Positions 21,738-33,190 of a stretch of DNA of 64,000 nt are shown here, piece after piece. The DNA is taken from NCBI GenBank assembly GCA_033030425.1, contig JAUFSD010000001.1, forward strand, positions 2,232,001 to 2,296,000. The letters run 5' to 3'. Source of the DNA: Verpa conica. Its lineage: Eukaryota > Ascomycota > Pezizomycetes > Pezizales > Morchellaceae. Numbering within the stretch: position 1 is the stretch's first letter; each line of letters opens with the position of its first letter. The notes under the pieces are model-generated. The model was not told the DNA's origin. It made no database searches and saw only the letters and a program-made list of their open reading frames with translations. The translations under genes were made by a program, and so were the position numbers.

Positions 21738-23110
21738 TTAAGACTGAGAACGAATATAACGACCAACAACCATGCAATGGTCTCTCTCGAACGGCTCTAT
21801 TTATATAAATTAGCATCTTTACTATTTCTTTCCTTGCTAATGGGGTTATAGGCATACCCAAGGTCAGCTGTTCCAAAGGCTTAATTCTCTCTTCCCTCAT
21901 CTTCTGAACCTCCCTCGCAAAAACAGCCTCAGGCGCTGCAGTAGAATCGATACAGTTCGCTTTAATAGACACCAAAACACCACCCTTCTCCTTCAAGAAC
22001 AGGTGACAATTTAGGCCAACAATACGAGCCTGATCGGGCTGTGCGACGTCGGCGAATACAACATCAACCATGCCAACAAGCATACGGTATTTCATTGGAT
22101 GACGCGCATCCTCAATAATTGGGATAACGTTCGTTCGCTTTTTTGCCATATTAATCAGGTCACGGCCAGAACGGTGCGAAAACTCAACGGCGAAAACGTT
22201 CCCAGTAGGACCAACGATATCGGCAACGTGAGAAACAGAGGTACCAGAAGCGGCACCAATGTAGAGAACCTTGGCACCGGGCTTAATGAAGATATCGTCC
22301 AGACCACCGAGAATACCAGCAGCTAACTTTGAACGGAAAGGATTCCAGACACGGTACTCGACCTTTGTGGCTGCCTCATCCGCGTTGGTGGAAGGAGTGT
22401 CGACAGAAATACGTTTCTCGCCGTAGACAGACTCGCCAGGAGATAGATTCTTAGTCACTAACATGTCCTCCTTTGCACGGGCGACAAAGACGCCGGCGTG
22501 GCGATGGGGCTCGACGACGACTTTAGCGCCTCCGCGGGCTCCACCAGCGGCTCCACCACGGCCACCACGACCCCCACGGCCGGGGGGACCACCACGGCCA
22601 CCACGGCCACCGCCACGTCCACCACCGCGTCCGAAGGAGCCCCCGCGGGGTGTGCCTCGAGAAGATCCTCCTTCTAGACTGTTAGCAAGATGTGGTCCCT
22701 CATGCGTGAAACGAAACGAAACACTATGTTTCAGTGGGCGATAAGAGGTGGGGGAGTCAATGATACAGGTTGAACCCACAGGCAGATGGGTTCAGTGAAT
22801 ATAAAATAGCTGCTTGTATCACAATTGGCCCTTCCAAACCTTAAAGGCCTATCTGTGTAGAAGCACAGGGGGGAAATGTTGCGAGAGAACCAAACATAAT
22901 TCTTTATCGAGGAGAAATATTTGTGAATGAAGAAAAAAAAGGGCACTCGACCAGCGAATGAAAAAAAAAGTAGAATAAGCATAAAAAGGAATAGATTAAA
23001 TCACCTCCACGTCCACCACGTCCACCACCAAAACCACCGCGCGAACCACCCCTAGGAGTAGAACCGCCTCTAGCCCCGCCTCTTCCTCTACCGCCAGGAG
23101 TGAAAGCCAT
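21738..23110 (-). CDS. NOP1: Fibrillarin, C/D-box snoRNP 2'-O-methyltransferase
   Basis: Exons 23110-23005, 22673-21858 and 21796-21738 give 326 residues, the normal size for Nop1. Residues 1-85 are the glycine- and arginine-rich domain. The methyltransferase domain follows with [15 protein letters not shown] near 145, the S-adenosylmethionine loop YIGAASGTS at 173-181, VEFS at 198-201 and [10 protein letters not shown] near 241-250. The last exon restores the conserved ending [19 protein letters not shown]. An unspliced reading would replace that ending, so the 61-nt second intron is well supported. The enzyme methylates rRNA riboses at sites chosen by C/D snoRNAs in the nucleolus. Intron 1 (22674-23004, 331 nt) is far longer than its neighbours and contains a strong nested hairpin. 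The exon 1 donor GTGATT is weak. The gene is divergent from NTR1. Confidence 0.96.
22761..22821 (-). ncRNA. Candidate structured RNA inside fibrillarin intron 1
   Basis: Inside intron 1, TGATACA (22761-22767) pairs with TGTATCA (22815-22821). Nested within them TGAACCCA (22771-22778) pairs perfectly with TGGGTTCA (22787-22794) around an 8-nt loop. The fold can form in the transcript of this strand. Long introns of nucleolar-protein genes often host snoRNAs, but I do not see convincing C (RTGATGA) and D (CTGA) boxes at snoRNA distance, nor a clear H/ACA pair. It may instead help to shorten the distance between splice sites or serve autoregulation. The class is unassigned. Confidence 0.3.
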
Positions 23111-23841
23111 TGATTATGGTATTTGTGAGTATCTGTAATTGGCAATTGGAGCGAGTGTGTAATCCAATGGCTACTTTAGTAGAGGTTTGGTTGGGGGAGA
23201 GGTTAGACAACGGATCGCTGTTGTCTAGGAGATGTACAATGGGATGGCGTGAAGTTGAGAAGAAGAGCTGCAGCGCAGATGTTGAGAGGTCAAAAACTTT
23301 TTTTCATGTTGCCTAAAAGGGAAGAGGAGGGAAAAGGTTGATAAAAGCGACTGATTGAGAGTGATGCCAAGTACGCCCTACTAGGTTAATTTGTGGCCTT
23401 TGTGGATGAGTAAGTAATCACGTGGATTATGGTACACATTATAGGTACATGTATTCTTTAATGGGAGTCAACAGGATCAAAGCCCTGATCTTTTCTAATC
23501 TAACTATCTATAGGGTTTACTAACAGCTTCCAGTACCCTTTCGGCTCCCTGAAAAAATTAATCAAAACCCGTCATACCCATGAAGTACATGCAAGTATGG
23601 GTGACTCTAAATCATTATGAGTATATGCACATGTTGGCTATAAGACTACATGTAAGCATACATCTGTCTCGAATAGCTGGCCGAGAGTAAAATTTATGCT
23701 CTTGATGCAGCTGAGTAATGACATCACGTGATCCAATAGCTCATCTTTCACCACGCCAAGTAGAGCTTGAGAACCAACACAACGACGTCAGGCTACAAAC
23801 TACAGACTACCTCCCTTTTGCCATCGCGGGTCCTCGCTATT
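23111..23841. promoter_or_regulatory. Divergent promoter region, NOP1 and NTR1
   Basis: About 730 bases separate the two start codons. The half next to NTR1 holds a CA-rich leader and an in-frame upstream ATG at 23767 that would add 25 residues. I prefer the ATG at 23842 because MGKGKLYGYDSSGSD resembles the normal family start. No RRPE-like AAAATTTT element was seen. Confidence 0.5.
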
Positions 23842-26790
23842 ATGGGTAAAGGGAAATTATACGGCTACGATTCTTCCGGTTCCGATTCGAGCGAAGAGGA
23901 AGAGCTCGAATTCCCAAACCCCGACGAAGCCGCCGATGAATTCTCCGTCTCCCACCGCCGAAAACGACGACGGACCGGAAAGGACTCAAAGGAGAGTGCC
24001 GCGTTGGGGATTTTCGGGTCAGAGAGTGAAGATGAAGGTTCGGGCTTTGGGAGAGGTTCAGGTAAACAAGGTGGTAGCCGCTTGAGGGATAAGGGACTGG
24101 GTTTCGTCAAGCAAGGTGAACCGGTGGAGGAGGAGGACGAGGACGAGGAGGACGAGCCATATCGAGAAGATGTGGTCGCTGGTTTTGCAGGCCTACGAGG
24201 AAATACAATGCTCGGAGCAGCCACCATGAGCGAAGACTGGGATATTGCCGATGAAGAGCCCAAACCCAGGCCGCGTTTCGCCTTTAGTAAATTCACCAAG
24301 GCCGCCCCTGGCGAAAACTCTGGTACCTCAACTCCAGCATCTATAGACGCCGATGAAGAACCCGAACGCCCTCGTTTTGGCCTTGGAGGTCGCGCATTCA
24401 GTAAGTTCACCAAAGCCGGTTCTGGGGAAAACTCTGGCACATCAACTCCGGCCTCCATGGATGCCCACGTCGGCCTCGGTTTTGGTTCTGCCTCTCCACA
24501 ACCTGAATCCATGCCGTTAGGCAAAGGTTTTGTTTCTTCATCAGCTGCCCAAGCTGCTTACATGCCAACCCTATCTGCTAACCCCCCGCCCTCCTCCGAG
24601 GCCGCTCAGGTTATCCGTCCGTCTTTCACCCAGGTCGAACAACCCAAGGGCAAGAAGGGCAAGGGTGGTGACAAAGGTGCTTCTACTATACCAGCTGTCA
24701 ACCCAAACTCTTTTGCCGCCCGTATGATGGCCAAAATGGGCTATCAACCTGGGCAAGGTCTCGGAAAGTCGGGCGAGGGTATTCTCAACCCCATTGAGGT
24801 GAAACTACGACCTCAAGGCGCAGGTGTGGGTGCTGTCAGAGAAATGACGCCTGCAGCCAGAGCGGAGGCAAAAAGGGCACGTAAATTGAGGGGTGAAGTT
24901 GTGTCTGATAGTGAAGAGGAGGCGAGGAAGAAGAAGGAGAGGGCGAAGCAACGGGGGTCAGCGGGAAATACCCCATTACGGGTAAAGAAGAAGGAAAAAA
25001 CGAAGTTCAGGACTGCCGATGAGATTTCTGCTAGTGCGAAGGGGCTCGAGGTTCCAAGTGCCCTTAAGAGTATCGTGGACTATACTGGGAAGGAGACAAA
25101 GCTGTTGACATCCGCATCGGGAGTTATGGATAGGGGGTTTTCTGTAGAGGATGAGTCTATGAAGATTGCGAAAAGGGCAAGAAGGGATCTAGAGAGTTTT
25201 GCAGGGGAGTGGAGAGGGTTGGAGGACCGGAAGGCATATATTGAGAAGGAAGAGAGAAGGTTGAACTCTGAGCTGGATGAACAAGGAGAGGAAATCCGTA
25301 GATTGCAAGGGATGGTGGAAGTGGTAAATAGCTTACAGGGCTTATCGATAGGGCATGCAGGTGATTCTATTGAGGCCGTTGTATCGCAGCTGGAAGTGTT
25401 ACAGCTGGAATATAAAAATGAGATCGATAACCATGATCTATCGGAAGTTGCCGTTGCAGCATTACACCCACTGGTAAGTAACTCGCCTGTTTTTATAAAT
25501 GAATCAAACACTAACTCTCCATAGTTTCGCCAAGAACTCGCAAACTGGTCTCCTCTTACAGATCCCTTCTTATTCTTTGAATACTTCCGTCGCCTCCGCA
25601 CCATCCTCCACATCCGCACAAAGGAAGATGCTGAAGCCGAGTATACTAAGAATGGTTTCGTTTCCAAGTCAAAGTTCACTACTCATTACGAAAGCATGCT
25701 TTTCTCCCATTGGCTCCCGAAGGTCCGCTCCGCTATCAACAACGACTGGGATGTCCACAAACCCGCTCCAATCCTAACCCTTCTCGATGTCTGGACCTCC
25801 ATCCTCCCCCCATTCATCCACGCAAATATCCTCAACCAACTCATCCTTCCAAAACTCAAGGCAGCTGTATCAGACTGGAATCCAAGGGGAGGCAAACGAA
25901 GACGCTCACGGCAACCCCCACATTTATGGGTATTCCAGTGGCTCCCCCACCTTGGCCACCACATGGAAGAGCTTCTTCGTGACATACGCCGCAAGTTTGG
26001 CGTTGTTCTAGATTCTTGGGATCTAACTAAGGGAACTGTGGAAGGCCTTGATGCATGGAAAGAGGTTTTTGGACCTGGCGAACTCGAGAAACTACTCATT
26101 CGGCATCTTCTACCACGTCTTGCATTGAAACTTCGGGCAGATTTTGAGGTTAATCCAGCAGACCAGGATTTGGGTCCATTGGAGCAGGTATTTGGCTGGA
26201 TCCCGTTTTTTAGGATCTCTACATTTGCCCAGTTGATTGATGCCGAGTTTTTCCCGAAATGGCTCAATGTACTCTATCAATGGCTCACAGCGTCACCAAA
26301 CTTTACTGAGGTTCAAGAATGGTATACCTTTTGGATTGACGTCTTCCCTACTGAACTCCGCAACTCCCCGATTATACGTGCAGGGTTCAATAAGGGGCTG
26401 GATATGATGAATCGGGCTCTTGATTTGGGAACTGAAGCTGCTACACTCCTCCCCGCACCCGTAGCTGGTCCTACTAAACCCCCCAGACCCTCCTCTTCCA
26501 AGACGACGGCGAAGAAAGCGAACGGGATAGTGGAACCACCTCCTGAGACAACATTTAGAGATGCAGTCGAAGACTGGTGTGCTGAACATAATCTGTTGTT
26601 GATCCCACTGAGGAAGGCGCATGAGGCAACGGGGGTGCCTTTGTTTAGGATCACGGCGAGTGCGAGTGGGAGTGGTGGGGTTGTGTGCTATTTCATGGGA
26701 GATGTTGTATGGGCTATGGATAAGAAAAATCGGGAGATGTTTGTACCGTTGGGTTTGGAGGGGATTTTGGAGAGGGTTGAGGTGAAGTAA
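23842..26790 (+). CDS. NTR1: Ntr1/Spp382 (TFIP11) G-patch spliceosome disassembly factor
   Basis: Exons 23842-25473 and 25525-26790 join at phase 0 across a 51-nt intron with a GTAAGT donor and CCATAG acceptor, giving 965 residues. The N-terminus is acidic (DSSGSDSSEEEELEF), as in the TIP_N domain. Residues about 291-336 form a G-patch with AKMGYQPGQGLGKSGEGIL. Lysine-rich and coiled-coil segments follow near 460-520. The second half is the GC-rich-factor-like domain, with LLDVWTSILPPF, HLWVFQWLPHLG and a C-terminal segment with EDWCAEHNLLLIPLRKAHEATGVPLFRI. This C-terminal end is diagnostic of TFIP11. The protein activates the helicase Prp43 through its G-patch and dismantles the intron-lariat spliceosome in the nucleus. 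A tandem 38-residue repeat (FSKFTKA...GENSGTSTPAS) lies near residues 148-210. Confidence 0.95.
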
Positions 26791-28351
26791 ATATAGAGGA
26801 TAATGAGAGAGAGATGATTCAGTGAAAATATTAGATGGGTTTATTGAAGGGAAATTGTATAGTAGGATCTGATATAGGTATGATATGATTACAGTTGTAG
26901 TCACTGGTGAGGTTTTGAACTAGGAGAATGGTATGCGGCATAGTTCCGCCTTGCGTACACCGATCTTTCCTTTTACCAACAAGGGTAATAAGCTCTTAAT
27001 GACGCCATTGAAAGCCGGTTTGCTATTATGTTATCCTAATGAACCCTATTCCAGTTACTGATCTGCATATAGAGTATTTAAGACATTTTATATCCTTTTC
27101 TTCCCAACCCCCTCATTACCAATAGCTTCACATAATACTATGGACTGGTAATATATCTTTATTTTAGTAGAATGACTAGCTGAGGCATCAACGGATGACC
27201 ACCATCCTTATTCTAACCCCAAGAACGACTCTGGTAACAGCCTAAGTCTTTTAAATATTGCAAAACCCAATCCCGAGTATCCTACTAAAAAATCTTTAAT
27301 ATTAGGTGTTACTACTGGTGATAGAATCATAGTTTAAGCTATTTGAAGATGAATTTACCTAATTAGAATTTCATATTTTGGCCCCTGGGCCTTATGTATT
27401 TATGTTTAACTCATTTATTTATTCATTTCATATTTTATGGTGAAAACAGTAACTCCCTCATGCTCATTGACCGAGAATCTCTATCGCATAAAGCCTATGG
27501 CTCGCGGTACCTGAAGTGAGATTGGAGGGGGATATATTTCTATTCAAAGAACTCTTCTAGTGCAGGTCTTAATGATATCTCTCTTAGTATAGTGTGTTTT
27601 TTTAAAAAAGAAAACCGTACTATTATTTGTCGGCAGTCCCCGCCATCAAAGTTGATGGCTATGTAGGTCAGAGCATCATATACGCCAATGTACCAAGCCT
27701 GGCTTATCTTTTGGCGTTCGATGTATCTTGCATACAGAACCCCCACTTTTACCTCATCTACAGAGATGTAATTTAATCTTTCAGGCCTATTAGTAGTTAT
27801 TTGACGAATGCTCTTGTTAGTCTTATTCCGGCTGGTTTTTCTTGGGATTTTTTGATATATACAAATATCATTCACTACATAAATTGAGTTCTATTTAGGA
27901 ATTATAAAACTAGCTGGTGGGCATAAGCAAGAACTATATAGAAAGCACTTCCGACTTGGAGGGTTAGAGTGCCACTTCCTAGCCTATACACAGGGGTTTG
28001 TAATCTTTTTACATCAGATAGGTGTTATGTATATAGAGGTTCTATATAATAATAGGAACAATTCACAGAGCTAAATAACGAGGAAGTATACACACCGCCA
28101 TATCTCTTCAAGGTGGAGATCCACAAGAGACTACCTCACTCAAGAATCTTAAGAAGTATAGTCTGCTAGGAATAAAAACGCACTCAGTTACCGGCCGCGT
28201 GATATTTCATGATGTTGAGTCACCAATCAATTTAAACACCGTCGCTTCAAGTCTCAGGGGCAGTTACCCTACCTCAACTATTCACGGACAACACCTGAAT
28301 GAGCTCTACGCGACTCTCGAGCAATAGCTATCTGTCAATTTCTTCGGAAGC
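26791..28351. other. Intergenic spacer
   Basis: About 1.6 kb of AT-rich sequence lies between NTR1 and the PIG-T gene. A 111-codon minus-strand frame at 27540-27875 has no ATG and begins at a GTG, so I do not call it. The last 100 bases before 28352 should contain the PIG-T promoter. No repeats or RNA genes were recognised. Confidence 0.5.
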
Positions 28352-30369
28352 ATGCGATTACCAACTATTCCGCGGTCAGCGGGTTCTTTCTTATATCTAC
28401 TCCTGTTACCTTTCTCTCTGATCGCTGCAGAAGAGCGTAGTTCCTACGATGAGAATTTACTACTAAGGACACTCCCGGGAAACTCCGTGTAGGTCTCCTT
28501 TTCTTTACAAAAAAAACAATTTATTCACTAGGTTTGGATAGGTTGACTAACGGTGCTTTTTTTCTTTATTTTTCCTTAGGCTTGCATCTTTCCGCTTCGT
28601 GAGTAACGGAACCTTCAATAGCCACCACTCAGTCTTCCCGCGTTCCCTCGCGCAGATCCTCCAGCACTCGCAAACCAAAGAGCTACACCTCAAATTCACC
28701 CTCGGGCGCTGGGATGCCGAGCGCTGGGGGTCTCAGATCTGGGATGGTCGAACAGCCGGTGGTACGGGTGTGGAGCTATGGGCGTGGGTAGAAGCTGGTT
28801 CCGACACTGAGGCAGACGCAAGATGGACTACGCTCAATAACGCGCTCTCTGGGCTGTTCTGCGCATCTCTCAATTTTATAGACAGCACACGCACAATCAG
28901 GCCGGTGATGAGCTTTCAGCCGGATGGGCATCATGCTGAGGACATCAAGGAGAGGTTGCATTTGCTCCATGGGACACTCCCGAGAGAGCCGGTTTGTACG
29001 GAGAATTTAACGCCGTTTTTGAAGTTGCTGCCTTGTAAAGGGAAGGCGGGGATAAGTAGTTTGTTGGATGGGCATAAGTTGTTTGATGCAAAGTGGCAGA
29101 GTATGAGTATCGACGTTACACCAGTATGTGAGAAGGTGGATGGGATAGAGAAGTGCCAGTTACAGATGGTGCAAACAGTAGATATGGTCCTTGACGTTGA
29201 GCGGTCATTAAGGAAGAAGGGTGAGTGATAACTCATGTGTCTGGCTTTTATAATATATACTAACTTAAACTCACTAGATTCTGTAATCCCTCGACCACCG
29301 CACATAGAACAGATGTCTTGTGATCCTAACAAGTTCTACTCGGGCGGAGACTCCTGCTTCCCCCTCGACGACGTCTCCGACCTCCCTTGGTCCCTCTCTG
29401 AAATGTTTGGCCGACCTATCCGTGGTTCATGTCCTCTCGCCTCCCTTCCATCAGCCCAAGCAGTCAATGTCTGCGCAAATGTCCCAGATCAACGTGCAAT
29501 ATTTATTTCCGTTGGTGGGACCGAAGTACGCCGCGGCGATAACCTCCGTTGCTTCATTCTCGAAGAGAATCGTGAATTTGACATTATACTTCCTGACCAG
29601 TCTCCTGCAATCGCACTTCCTAACATCGAGCCTCCGCTCTATGCATCCCGCTCCTTCACTGGACACGGGCAAGAGCGTGGTGGCGTCCAAGCTGTCCTCC
29701 GAAACCCATCTCCGGATAGGCCAGTAGAGTTTGTATACCTAGAGTCACTACCATGGTTCATGAAGCCCTACCTACACACATTCTCTGCAACCCTAGACCC
29801 ACCATTTAAAACACAGTGGGAGGAGAAGATAGTCCAGGAGATATATTACCGTCCTGCACTCGACCGTCGCCGCGGTACTCAGCTCGAGGCCAGAATGCGG
29901 ATCCCACCAAACTCTACAATTCTGGTTACCTACGACTTTGATAAAGCGGTCCTCCGGTACACAGAGTACCCACCTGATGCAAACCGGGGCTTCGATATCG
30001 CGTATGTACCTCTCAATACACTTCTACTGTATTCTAGCTGACATAAATTATAGCCCTGCAATAATATCAATATTATCACCTACCAGCTCGCTCACAACAT
30101 TCTCAATCCGTACTACCTCTCTCCTCTTGTCGCTCCCAACGCCAGATTTTAGCATGCCGTATAATGTCATTATCCTCACGAGCACTGTGATGGCGCTCGC
30201 ATTTGGTTCAATCTTTAATTTGTTGGTAAGGAGGTTTGTGGGCGCGGATGAAAAGGAGAGGATGAATCCTGTTAAGGTGTTGAAAGAGAAGGCTGTGGCG
30301 GTTGTCCACAGGATTAAGGCCAAGAGGGGCCGGGGAGGTGAGGTGGAGAGGCTGAAGAAGGATGAATAA
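28352..30369 (+). CDS. GPI16: GPI transamidase component PIG-T / Gpi16
   Basis: Exons 28352-28488, 28580-29220, 29278-30001 and 30054-30369 give 605 residues, close to yeast Gpi16 (about 610). A signal peptide (hydrophobic core FLYLLLLPFSLIAA) is followed by ENLLLRTLPGNSVLASFRF, the conserved opening of the family. Further family blocks are HHSVFPRSLAQIL, KELHLKFTLGRWD, SGLFCASLNFID, the tryptophan and cysteine positions of ETLPREPVCTENLTPFLKLLPCKGKAG-like segments, and the late WFMKPYLHTF and KAVLRYTEYPPDANRGFDIAPA. One membrane helix (VIILTSTVMALAFGSIFNLLV) lies near residue 550, with a short basic cytosolic tail. PIG-T is a lumenal scaffold of the ER complex that cleaves precursor proteins and attaches the GPI anchor. 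The 3' end faces SPC1, another ER protein. Confidence 0.96.
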
Positions 30370-31028
30370 TATTGGAGGATGGAGTTAGGGAATTTTTGGT
30401 TTTCTTGTGGTTATTGTTAAGACCTGCTTTTTTGTACTGTAAAATACCTATAGCCTTTGATATTTAGAGCTGGTGTAGATTGCGTGTATAATATCCGGGA
30501 TGACCCTGGCGCGGGCCCGCCTGATCATTATCTAGCTAGGCATCAGCAGATATGCCTGGTCCTATTGTCTTGAGTGTAGTCGTATACCCTAAATGAAGCA
30601 CCCTGATACAAAACGAGCTACTCAAGACTCTTACTGGTGTAATTTGCCTGGGCGAGGAGGGGGGCCCTTCGCCCTCGATTACAGGCCTAGGCCTTGATAA
30701 AGAGAATTTCTATTTTTCAGGAATAATTCGTACTCTAAGTATCAAGATATGGATAAGGGCAGAGAGTATACTGCAAAATTAGAAAACGAATCATTATAAC
30801 TAGCACCCTAGTGCCTGGTCCTAGCGAATATTTGGTTTACCCGCGTGTGTTTAAATATAGCAAACACCATACTCCATTTATTCACAACCGCCCAGCAATC
30901 ACGAGTATCCAGCTACAGAACCTATCGTACAGCCCCATACATCTCCCCTATCATACGTAGAGCCAAAGTAGGTATAGACTTCCCCTATAGTAGGAGCACC
31001 TCACTAGCCCATCAACCTATGTTCTTCT
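30370..31028. other. Convergent 3' spacer between GPI16 and SPC1
   Basis: About 660 bases hold the 3' ends of two convergent genes. A GC-rich patch near 30655-30690 contains a run of seven G. Small frames near 30845-31078 overlap the 3' end of SPC1 on the opposite strand and are not credible. Confidence 0.5.
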
Positions 31029-31423
31029 TCATTTATCCTTTTTCGAATCCTCTCCTTCATTTTCAGCATCTGCAATAGAAACCCACGTCAAAGGGTTCTT
31101 ATTATAAAACGGCCAGGGAGGCACAACAGCGAGGAAGGTGAGGGCGGTGCCAGAAAGGCCAATGTAGACGGTATACTTCAGGTCTGAAAGGAGCCAGCCG
31201 GTAATCAAGGCTACAGCCTGCCAATTATTAGCGGGAGATGAAACTAGGTAAGGCTGGTAGATGGGGCATACTCCAGTGAAAACGAGGATTGCAGTCGTCA
31301 GCGTTTCGGCGAGACTTTGACCCTCGAAGTCCTATAGGGGTTGTTGTTAGTGAGAACGCTCTTGAAGTGTGACTATAGGGTACATACGATGAAGCCGTCG
31401 ATGATGCTCTGGATTTGGTCCAT
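31029..31423 (-). CDS. SPC1: Signal peptidase complex subunit 1 (SPC12 family)
   Basis: Three small exons, 31423-31388 (36 nt), 31331-31272 (60 nt) and 31217-31029, rebuild a 94-residue protein that no single open frame shows. Both introns (56 and 54 nt) are in phase 0, with donors GTATGT and GTATGC. The product starts MDQIQSIIDGFIDFEGQ. It has two membrane segments, about residues 23-43 (LTTAILVFTG...) and 48-66 (YIGLSGTALTFLAVV). They are followed by PPWPFYNKNPLTWV, which matches the P-x-YPWYNK-x-x-LRW signature of Spc1. A short acidic, lysine-ended tail follows. Spc1 is a small non-catalytic subunit of the ER signal peptidase that helps to prevent cleavage of membrane segments. Length agrees with the family (about 94-110). 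Confidence 0.93.
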
Positions 31424-32284
31424 GGTTGTGAGTAAGGATAGTTGTTGCTTGTAGTGTGGAGTGGAGTTTGTGGCAGATGAGCTTGAATCACTCGTTGTTG
31501 TTATTTTCGGAGATTTCCGTTGGTTGCGACAAATGCGGTTAGCATGGGGTGGGGTTAGGTACGAGTGATTTTTGAAGAATTTGGGCGTGAGGCAGTAGTA
31601 GTTGCTTATTTGAACTAGTGAAGATTTTATAAGAGAGCTATCCTTCAATAGATACTCCTTTGCTCTTCACGGCTACTAAGCATATAATACCAAGTGAAAC
31701 TCTATGAAGAATGTTACATTTGTGAACAGTACTAGTAATATATATACATTTTTATCATGATCTTATAATTATCAGGTTACACATAGCCTTTCAAGTTATA
31801 ATAGATACATACAGTTGGCCCAATCAAGATTTTTGTTATCTTAACTTGATTCTTATTAATGGCAGTTTATTCAAGTAGTAAATATATATGTTGGTAACCC
31901 GAGTATTTGCCATATGTAACCCTCACACAGCACTCAATATATACCAGAGGTGGAAAGATAGCTGTCCACAAGTAAACTTGGCGTAATCCTATGGAACATC
32001 CCTTACTTAGATCCCTTCATTCCTTCCATTCCATGCACCCTTAAAGCCCCTCAGAACCTTCCCCTATACTCATTAATATACCATCCATCTATTAATACCC
32101 AGGCTGGGCCTCATGAAGAACCCCCTAATATAGGAGACCTAGCAGAGTAAGTCGTTTCTGCCGAAATATTTGGGAAAACTCCTGACTTCTGTGATGTAGC
32201 TGTTTGTTTACCGACATAATATACGAGTATCTCACGCCCCACAGGCTTATAGTCCTACCGACATATTTTACCCCTATCATACTC
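31424..32284. other. Divergent spacer upstream of SPC1 and an unknown gene
   Basis: About 860 AT-rich bases. The part next to SPC1 (31430-31660) contains its promoter. The part from 31950 to 32284 has CA- and CT-rich leader-like sequence before the next plus-strand gene. I see no gene or repeat. Confidence 0.45.
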
Positions 32285-33190
32285 ATGGCAAAAGTCTACA
32301 TTCTCAAACACCTTTTTAAAATGAGATCTAAGCGAAAAAAAGCCACTCCAGACCTACAACACCCCGGTAGCAATTTCAAACTACGTCAACAATGCTTCAC
32401 CAACAGCAATTCATCTTTAGAAATATCGCCCTCAATGTACTCCAAGATCCGAGTTGACACTGAACCAGGTGCCTTGATAAAGTTTACCTTCACCCCCCGA
32501 AGCTACCTCAAGGCATTCTCAAGAAACTATGTCGAGACTCTACTTATGCCGTCGGAGGTTGTCGACTCTGAGGTAATCTGGAAGGTTTATAACAACTTCT
32601 GCAGTCGGATCTATGAGCATGACCAGGCACAGGGCCTCTTTTTCGAGTCCTGGGAGAGAGAGACGGATATTTTCCTTTGGATTAAGCCGTACGAAGAGCC
32701 TACGGTCGAACGTGATATGAACGGAGTGCTACGGCGGAGGATCATGAAACCGACGACGATGGTAAATAGACTGAGGAGGAGAACTCCTCTTTTGAAGTGG
32801 ATGCTTGAGAATAGCGATTGGCAGGAGCAGCTGGTGTTGCATTATTGGAATCTTCCAAGAAAGGGAGATGGTGGGGTGATTATGTTACCGTGGATCACAC
32901 TAGAGGTGGAGTATAGGGTGGGTGCAAGGAAGAAGTTGTTTAGGGATCACAGTTGGCAGCTTGGTGCAATTGGATATACTCCCCGGATACTCGGTTCTTC
33001 TTTGGGTGTTAGCGAGGAGAGCACGGATGTTAAGGCTGATGATGAAGGATGTATAGCCGAAGTTCCTAGGCTTTCTGCCAGGGGAGTATCAGTAGGCACT
33101 CAGAGAAAGGAAGATCCCGAGACTGGTGATGAAGAATATGCCCTTGAAGTCCCCTCAGCCTTTGGAGGATGTAGCAACTTTAGCAACTGA
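32285..33190 (+). CDS. Protein of unknown function
   Basis: The ATG at 32285 opens a 301-residue frame. Upstream in-frame sequence back to 32204 also lacks stops but has no ATG. The protein begins with a basic, partly hydrophobic segment (MAKVYILKHLFKMRSKRKK). Its middle part looks globular, with regular aromatic residues (FTFTPRSYLKAFSRNYVETLL, FFESWERETDIFLWIKPYEEP, QEQLVLHYWNLPRKGDGG). The last 60 residues are acidic and low in structure. I recognise no domain or catalytic motif. The 3' end is uncertain: coding-like sequence continues beyond the stop in the two other frames until about 33400, so the gene may be frame-disturbed or may have an intron I could not place. It has no close neighbour that suggests a role. 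Confidence 0.55.
   Translation: MAKVYILKHLFKMRSKRKKATPDLQHPGSNFKLRQQCFTNSNSSLEISPSMYSKIRVDTEPGALIKFTFTPRSYLKAFSRNYVETLLMPSEVVDSEVIWKVYNNFCSRIYEHDQAQGLFFESWERETDIFLWIKPYEEPTVERDMNGVLRRRIMKPTTMVNRLRRRTPLLKWMLENSDWQEQLVLHYWNLPRKGDGGVIMLPWITLEVEYRVGARKKLFRDHSWQLGAIGYTPRILGSSLGVSEESTDVKADDEGCIAEVPRLSARGVSVGTQRKEDPETGDEEYALEVPSAFGGCSNFSN

Noticed and set aside
22463..22744. Proline-rich plus-strand frame
   Set aside because: It is the antisense shadow of the Gly/Arg-rich repeat of fibrillarin; GGN and CGN codons read as proline on the opposite strand.
22674..23004. C/D snoRNA inside NOP1 intron 1
   Set aside because: No RTGATGA and CTGA box pair at proper spacing with a terminal stem; only the hairpin structure is reported.
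25686..26267. 193-codon minus-strand frame, and others inside NTR1
   Set aside because: They are antisense to a well-supported NTR1 exon.
27540..27875. 111-codon minus-strand frame
   Set aside because: It begins at GTG and contains no ATG; no splice-supported extension or known motif was found.
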